DNA of 64,000 bases from Armatimonadota bacterium (GTDB lineage Bacteria > Sysuimicrobiota > Sysuimicrobiia > Sysuimicrobiales > Kaftiobacteriaceae): contig JAVKHY010000005.1 in assembly GCA_031459765.1 (NCBI GenBank), positions 86,344 to 150,343 on the forward strand, given 5' to 3'. Each line of letters starts with the position of its first letter. Position 1 is the stretch's first letter. A program made the position numbers and the translations under genes. This document shows, piece by piece, positions 59,482 through 64,000 of this stretch. The notes under the pieces were generated by a model that did not search any database, had not been told where the DNA came from, and worked only from the letters and a program-made list of their open reading frames with translations.

Positions 59482-61008
59482 ATGCTCGATCAGCTCCGTG
59501 AGACGCTGCCGGCGATCCTCACCTCGCCGGTGGCGCTGGTGCTGTCGCTGGCGGGATCGATCCTGGGGATCATCCTGGGCGCGTTGCCGGGGATCAGCTC
59601 GACCACGTCGCTGGCCGTCCTGCTGCCGCTGACCTTCGCCCTGGGCCCGACGGAGGCAATGATGTTCCTGATGGGTGTGTTCAACGGCAGCGTCTACGGT
59701 GGATCGATCTCGGCCATCCTGCTGAAGATTCCTGGCACGCCCGGGGCCATCGTCACCCAGCTCGATGGTCATCCGATGGCGATGAAGGGACGGGCGGGCG
59801 AGGCGATCGGCTACGCCACGCTGGCCTCGATGTTTGGCGGGCTGTTCGGGCTGCTGGTGTTCATGACCGTCGCCCCGCTGCTCGCCGCGCTCGGCCTCAA
59901 GTTCCAGAGCCCCGAGTTCACGGGGCTGGCCCTGCTGGGACTGGCCAGCCTCTCCGCGGCGATCCCGGAGGCGATGCTGAAGGGGATTCTGGCGGGAGCG
60001 GCGGGGCTGCTCCTGGCCACGGTCGGGCTGGATCCGCTGACGAACGTCCTGCGCTTCGACTTCGGCAGCCGGCATCTCGCCGCCGGGGTGCCCGTGATTC
60101 CGGTCGCCATCGGCATCTTTGGCTTGGCCGAGGTGTTTCGGCATCTGGAGGGGGGCGCCCGGCGCTGGCAGGTGATCACCACGATTCGCCGGGTGATCCC
60201 GCCCTGGGCGGAGATGCGCCGGACCGTGCCGGGGGCCCTGCGTGGGGCGGTCGTCGGTGTGATCGTGGGCATCATTCCGGCGGCCGGCTCGGCGATCGGT
60301 GTGACATTCTCCTACCTGCAGGAGAAGCGGCTGTCGGCCACGCCCGAGCGCTTCGGCACGGGGATCCCGGAGGGGATCGTGCCGCCGGAGTCGTCCAACA
60401 ACGCCTGCATGGGCGGCGATCTCATCCCGACGATGAGCCTGGGAGTTCCCGGCGACAGCATTACGGCGGTGCTGATGGGCGCCCTGCTCATCCAGGGGCT
60501 GCGGCCGGGGCCGCAGCTCTTCACGGAGCACCGCGACTTCGTGGCCGCCGTCTACGTGGCCCTCGGCATGGCGATCGCCCTGACCACCATCCTCGGCCTG
60601 CTCGGGGCGCGGCTCTTCGCCTGGACGCTGCGGTTGCCCCGGGCCGTCCTGCTCACGGGGATTACCGGGCTCTGCGTCGTCGGAGCCTACGCCGTCAACA
60701 ACGCGCTGTTCGATGTCTGGATGATGGTGTTCTTCGGCGGCGTGGGTTACCTCATGCAGAAGGCAGGGTTCCCTGTGCTGCCCCTGATCTTCGGGCTCAT
60801 CCTGGGGCCGATGTTCGAGGAGAACCTGCGCCGGACCCTGATCGTCAGCAACGGCAGCCTGCTCGTCTACCTGCAGCGGCCGCTGAGCGTGACGCTGCTG
60901 GTGCTGGCCGCAGCCACCGCGACCTATCCGCTGCTCCTGGAGTGGCGGCACCGCCGCAGAGCGGTCGCCGCCTCCGCGACCGCGCCCGGCCAGGAGCCGG
61001 CGCGCTGA
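59482..61008 (+). CDS. tctA: Tripartite tricarboxylate transporter large membrane subunit (TctA)
   Basis: The 508-aa, about twelve-helix protein contains the conserved N-terminal block ALPGISSTTSLAVLLPLTFALGP, MGVFNGSVYGGSISAILLKIPGTPGAIVTQLDGHPMAMKG and the later VPPESSNNACMGGDLIPTMSLGVPGD repeat that are hallmarks of TctA. It carries the ion-driven transport path for carboxylates delivered by TctC. It begins 9 bases after tctB. The substrate of this system is not readable; the neighbouring opine-dehydrogenase- and M24-type enzymes suggest an N-substituted amino acid or similar acid. Confidence 0.94.
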   Translation: MLDQLRETLPAILTSPVALVLSLAGSILGIILGALPGISSTTSLAVLLPLTFALGPTEAMMFLMGVFNGSVYGGSISAILLKIPGTPGAIVTQLDGHPMAMKGRAGEAIGYATLASMFGGLFGLLVFMTVAPLLAALGLKFQSPEFTGLALLGLASLSAAIPEAMLKGILAGAAGLLLATVGLDPLTNVLRFDFGSRHLAAGVPVIPVAIGIFGLAEVFRHLEGGARRWQVITTIRRVIPPWAEMRRTVPGALRGAVVGVIVGIIPAAGSAIGVTFSYLQEKRLSATPERFGTGIPEGIVPPESSNNACMGGDLIPTMSLGVPGDSITAVLMGALLIQGLRPGPQLFTEHRDFVAAVYVALGMAIALTTILGLLGARLFAWTLRLPRAVLLTGITGLCVVGAYAVNNALFDVWMMVFFGGVGYLMQKAGFPVLPLIFGLILGPMFEENLRRTLIVSNGSLLVYLQRPLSVTLLVLAAATATYPLLLEWRHRRRAVAASATAPGQEPAR

Positions 61009-61045
61009 GCCGGATCGGTCGGTAATGCCCGCAAAGGAGGACGGG

Positions 61046-62158
61046 ATGGCACAGGTGCACGAGATCATCCGTCGCCAGCGAGAAGCGGTACAGCGGGAAC
61101 AGTGGCGGGCCAGCATCGCCGTCTCGCCGGAGAACGTCGCCTACACCGCGGGCTTCGTGGTGCCCTCCCAGCCCGTGATCCGCCATCGCCACGCCTGCTG
61201 CATCGTCACGCCCGAGCGGGAGGCGATGCTCACCGTGGACATGGAGTTTTCCACGGCGCGCCGACTCAGCCGCATTGCGGACGTGCGCAAGTGGAAGGAG
61301 TTTGCCGAGCGGCCAATGGCGGTGCTGGCTTCGACCCTCACCGAGCTGGGCATCCGGCGCGGGCGGGTGGGCATCGAGCTGCACTACCTCCCGGCCGCCG
61401 ACTACGCCGAGCTGGTGCGACTGCTCCCCGAGGTGGAGTGGGTGGGCAACGAGGCTTGGTTCGCGCACCTGCGCATGGTGAAGACTGCGGAGGAGATCGC
61501 CGCGCTGCGGGAGGTCGGCCGTCTGGCTGACGAGGTGCACGCCGCGGCCTATCGTCAGGTGGGGGCGGGGATGACGGAGCGGGATCTGGGCGGAGTGCTC
61601 GCCGGGGAGCTGTACGCCCGCGGCGTCGACGGGGTGCGCATTCTGGTGGTGGCCTCCGGGGAGCGCAGCGGTCTGCCCAACGCCGGGCCGACCGACCGCG
61701 TGCTGGCCCGGGGCGACCTCATCCGCGTGGACATCATCGCCCACCGCCGCGGCTACTACTCGGACGTCGCGCGGACGGCGGTCGTCGGCGAGCCCACGGC
61801 GCGGCAGCGCGAGGTCTGGGCGCGAATCGTCGAGACCCATCGCGCTCTGCTGGCCATGGTGCGCCCGGGTGTCCGCACCTCTACGCTGTACGCCGAGTTC
61901 GCGCGGCGGTTCCAGCAGGCCGGTTTCCCCGTGTCGTCCTTCGTCGGTCACGGCCTGGGCCTGCACCTGCACGAGGAGCCACTGATCGGATTCGTGGGCG
62001 ACACCGTCCTCCAGCCCGGCATGGTCCTGTGCATCGAGCCCTTTATCTTCGCGGACGGTTACGGGTACCAGCTGGAAGACGAGCTGCTGGTCACGGCGGA
62101 GGGCTACGAGCTGTTTACCGACGCCGTGGACACGAGCCGGTTGCTGACCACGGCCTAG
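61046..62158 (+). CDS. M24 metallopeptidase (Xaa-Pro dipeptidase/creatinase-like) 2
   Basis: The 370-residue enzyme has a creatinase-type N-terminal domain and a catalytic domain with all metal ligands: Asp pair in IRVDIIAHRRGYYSDVAR, His in GHGLGLHLHEEP, Glu in LCIEPF and QLEDELLV. The ATG at 61046 was chosen over 61025 because GGAGG lies 6 bases upstream. It is a distant paralogue of the M24 gene at 55751; two such enzymes in one operon suggest successive cleavage of related C-N bonds or a heteromeric enzyme. Confidence 0.88.
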   Translation: MAQVHEIIRRQREAVQREQWRASIAVSPENVAYTAGFVVPSQPVIRHRHACCIVTPEREAMLTVDMEFSTARRLSRIADVRKWKEFAERPMAVLASTLTELGIRRGRVGIELHYLPAADYAELVRLLPEVEWVGNEAWFAHLRMVKTAEEIAALREVGRLADEVHAAAYRQVGAGMTERDLGGVLAGELYARGVDGVRILVVASGERSGLPNAGPTDRVLARGDLIRVDIIAHRRGYYSDVARTAVVGEPTARQREVWARIVETHRALLAMVRPGVRTSTLYAEFARRFQQAGFPVSSFVGHGLGLHLHEEPLIGFVGDTVLQPGMVLCIEPFIFADGYGYQLEDELLVTAEGYELFTDAVDTSRLLTTA

Positions 62159-62168
62159 GAGGCGATCG

Positions 62169-63326
62169 ATGAAGATCACCCGGATCGAGACGTTCCGCGT
62201 CGGACTGCCCCGGCGACGCGTGCACCGCTGGGCGTTCAACAACGTCCCCGCCGGCAGCGACTACGTCATCGTCCGCGTCACCTCCGACGATGGGATCAGG
62301 GGATTGGGCGAGGCGCCCGCTCTGCCGGACTGGGGCGGCGACTACGGGACCCACGACGGAGAGTACTCCGTGGGCGTGGTAGACGTGATCGAGCGCTGGC
62401 TGGCGCCGGTTCTGGTCGGCCAGGACCCGTTCCAGCTCGACGCGCTGCACGCCCGCATGGACGCCGTGATCCGCGGCCACCCCTACGCCAAGGCGGCGAT
62501 TGACGTCGCGCTGTACGACCTGAAGGGCCGCGCCCTGGGGGTGCCGGTCTACGAGCTGCTGGGAGGGCTGGTCCGGCGTGAGGTGCCGCTGGCCCACTCC
62601 ATCGGCCTGATGGAAATCGAGCCGGCGCTGGCGGAGATCGCCGCGGTGGTGGAAGAGGGCGTGCGAACGATCAAGCTCAAAATCGGGATCGACCCGGAAC
62701 GCGATGTCGAGCTGGTGCGGCGCACGCGCCAGCTCGTGGGGCCCGACATCCGCATCCGCGTGGACGCCAATCAGGGATATCCGACCCCGAAGCTCGCCCT
62801 GCAGGCGCTGCGGCGGATGGAGGCCTACGGCATCTGGTTCATGGAGCAGCCGGTGATGGGTGTGGAAAATCTGGCCCGCATCAGCGGGGCCACGGACGTG
62901 CCCATCATGGCCGACGAAAGCGCCTGGACGCCCCAGGACGTGCTGCGCATCCTCCAGCTGCGCGCGGCGGATATGATTTCGCTCTACTACACCAAACCCG
63001 GCGGCCTCTACCCGGCGAAGCAGATGGCCGCCGTCGCCGAAGCCGGCGGCCTGCCCTGCGACGTGAACGGTTCCGCCGAGACCGGCATCGGCAACATGGC
63101 CAACCTCCATCTGGCCGCCTCGACCCGCAACGTCACGCTGCCCGGCTCCATCCCCGTCAGCGCGCCGGCCGGCCGCCGTCCGACGAAAATGGCCGGTCAC
63201 TACTACACGGACGACCTGATCACCGAGCCGTACGAGTTCCGGGACGGCGCGTTCATCGTCCCCGATCGCCCCGGCCTGGGTGTCGAGCTGGACGAGGAGA
63301 AACTGCGCCGCTATCGGGTGGCCTAG
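62169..63326 (+). CDS. Enolase-superfamily enzyme, muconate cycloisomerase/dipeptide epimerase subgroup
   Basis: The 385-aa protein has the MLE-subgroup catalytic set: K169 and K171 (IKLKIG), metal ligands D199 (VDANQG), E226 (FMEQP) and D249 (MADES), and a second-face lysine K276 in YYTKPGG. The paired lysines on both faces support cycloisomerase, N-succinylamino acid racemase or dipeptide epimerase chemistry. This differs from the Lys/His pattern of the enzyme at 3002. It starts 10 bases after M24-2 with GGAGG nearby and is the last gene of the operon; an IS element begins right after its stop. Confidence 0.88.
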   Translation: MKITRIETFRVGLPRRRVHRWAFNNVPAGSDYVIVRVTSDDGIRGLGEAPALPDWGGDYGTHDGEYSVGVVDVIERWLAPVLVGQDPFQLDALHARMDAVIRGHPYAKAAIDVALYDLKGRALGVPVYELLGGLVRREVPLAHSIGLMEIEPALAEIAAVVEEGVRTIKLKIGIDPERDVELVRRTRQLVGPDIRIRVDANQGYPTPKLALQALRRMEAYGIWFMEQPVMGVENLARISGATDVPIMADESAWTPQDVLRILQLRAADMISLYYTKPGGLYPAKQMAAVAEAGGLPCDVNGSAETGIGNMANLHLAASTRNVTLPGSIPVSAPAGRRPTKMAGHYYTDDLITEPYEFRDGAFIVPDRPGLGVELDEEKLRRYRVA

Positions 63327-63328
63327 GG

Positions 63329-64000
63329 TGTCAAGTTCGGACTAGGTGTTTGCACTTTGCGACTCCCCCCGAGCCCTGAATGCCATGGCCGGGGTTCGAC
63401 CCTTGAGGCGATAGCCCAGATGGGGCCGCTCCCGGTTGTAGAAGCGCAGGTACGCCTGCAGGTCCCGCTCCAACTGTCCCAGGCTGGTGTAGTAGGTGCG
63501 CCGGAAGGCCACCCGCCACAGCTCGCTGAGGATGGTGCCCTGCAAGCGCTCGACGAACCCATTCGTCCAGGCATGGCGCGGCTTGGTCCGTCGGTGCTCG
63601 ATGCCCAGCGCCCGACAGGCCGCGGTGAAGGCCGTCTGAAACTCCGGCCCGCCATCGGTGAGTACAGCCCGGAGGCGGTGTCCAGCGCGCTGGTAGATCG
63701 GCACCACGTGGGTCCGCAAGAAGTGCACGGTCGCCTGCGCGGTGACCCGCGGGACAACGGTAGCGATCGCGTACGAGCAGGCCGCGTCGCAGGCGGTGAG
63801 CTGCCAGACTCTGCCTACGCCTTTGAGCTTGCCAATGTAGAAGGCATCGAGGCAGACCAGATCCCCCGGCCGCTGGGCCTCCACGTGCGGCGGGCGCAGG
63901 TGCTTGCGGGTCCGCTCCGTGAGCAGCCCGACGGTGCTCGCGCTGTGCGCCTCCAGCATGGTGAGCCGCTCCCAGCGGGTGCGCAGCCCATGCCGACAGA
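63329..64000. mobile_element. IS481-family insertion sequence, left part
   Basis: TGTCAAGTTCGG at 63329 looks like the terminal inverted repeat of an IS481-type element (ends beginning TGT). It starts 2 bases after the preceding stop codon, and the transposase reads inward from beyond the window. The other end and any target duplication are not visible. Confidence 0.7.
63342..64000 (-). CDS. IS481-family transposase, C-terminal part (5' end beyond window)
   Basis: The frame stays open to the window edge. The visible ~219 residues start in the linker after the helix-turn-helix and contain an rve integrase core: first acidic residue in GDLVCLDAFYIGKL, second in VLTDGGPEFQ, and the Glu in TNGFVERLQGTILSELW, spaced as in a DDE site. 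The terminal FYNRERPHLGYRLKGRTPAMAF motif is typical of IS481/IS3-like enzymes. No frameshift was seen, so it may be active. Confidence 0.88.
   Translation of the reverse strand, partial: CRHGLRTRWERLTMLEAHSASTVGLLTERTRKHLRPPHVEAQRPGDLVCLDAFYIGKLKGVGRVWQLTACDAACSYAIATVVPRVTAQATVHFLRTHVVPIYQRAGHRLRAVLTDGGPEFQTAFTAACRALGIEHRRTKPRHAWTNGFVERLQGTILSELWRVAFRRTYYTSLGQLERDLQAYLRFYNRERPHLGYRLKGRTPAMAFRARGESQSANT

Overview
This 64 kb window comes from a GC-rich (roughly 70%) bacterium, and genes cover almost all of it. Several signs point to a deep-branching Terrabacteria lineage with a diderm envelope, such as CSP1-3/Sysuimicrobiota or a Limnochordia-like group. (1) A 3D/G5-domain (YabE-like) protein sits next to rsmA, followed by ispE and a Bacillus-type purR, an order reminiscent of Bacillota. 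(2) There are GerMN, YggT, LCP and SAM-I riboswitch features. (3) A TolC/HlyD/ABC exporter implies an outer membrane. (4) Coenzyme F420 genes (npdG, cofE, an LLM-type oxidoreductase) are present. The lineage is an inference; no rRNA is in the window. Promoters look like standard sigma-A sites (TTGACN-N17-TATAAT), and many starts are GTG, often in 4-base overlaps.

Layout. 1-14 kb: the end of a fused M16 peptidase coupled to npdG and cofE, an enolase-superfamily enzyme, an OBG/TGS GTPase, an MBL hydrolase, leucyl aminopeptidase and an ornithine-cyclodeaminase-like protein (both minus strand), a Nudix-methyltransferase fusion, a membrane protein, YceI, an M20 dipeptidase, a double-hotdog thioesterase and DedA. 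14-17.6 kb (minus): dipeptide-type permeases and binding protein without ATPases. 17.7-23.8 kb: speD, a large FAD/Fe-S oxidoreductase, an MFS carrier, then VOC, Lrp-like, YggT and cold-shock genes on the minus strand.

23.9-26.7 kb: a SAM-I riboswitch with a downstream terminator controls thrB, a zinc-ribbon threonine-synthase-like PLP enzyme and a CysO/MoaD-like sulfur carrier ending in Gly-Gly. This is the most provocative locus. It can be read as a SAM-regulated, sulfur-carrier-dependent route from O-phosphohomoserine to homocysteine. 26.7-35.6 kb: a GerMN lipoprotein, an unusual protein with a C-terminal Hfq domain, then a propionyl-CoA to succinyl-CoA cluster (carboxyltransferase, GNAT, biotin carboxylase, biotin carrier, mutase catalytic subunit, MeaB, epimerase).

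35.7-43.2 kb: 3D/G5 protein, rsmA, PLP aminotransferase, LCP (minus), ispE, nucleotidyltransferase, purR. 43.3-50.1 kb: a TetR gene with a perfect palindromic operator leads TolC, HlyD, two ABC ATPases and an ABC-2 permease, followed by a HAD phosphatase. 50.1-53.6 kb: an MFS gene (minus), initiator tRNA with its promoter and terminator, a low-GC DNA-glycosylase-like gene probably acquired recently, and a DUF6152/membrane-protein pair. 53.7-63.3 kb: a GntR/FCD regulator heads a catabolic operon: opine-dehydrogenase-like, two M24 peptidase/creatinase-like enzymes, an F420-type LLM oxidoreductase, a tripartite tricarboxylate transporter (TctC, B, A) and a muconate-cycloisomerase-type enzyme. An IS481-family element begins two bases after the last gene and runs off the window.
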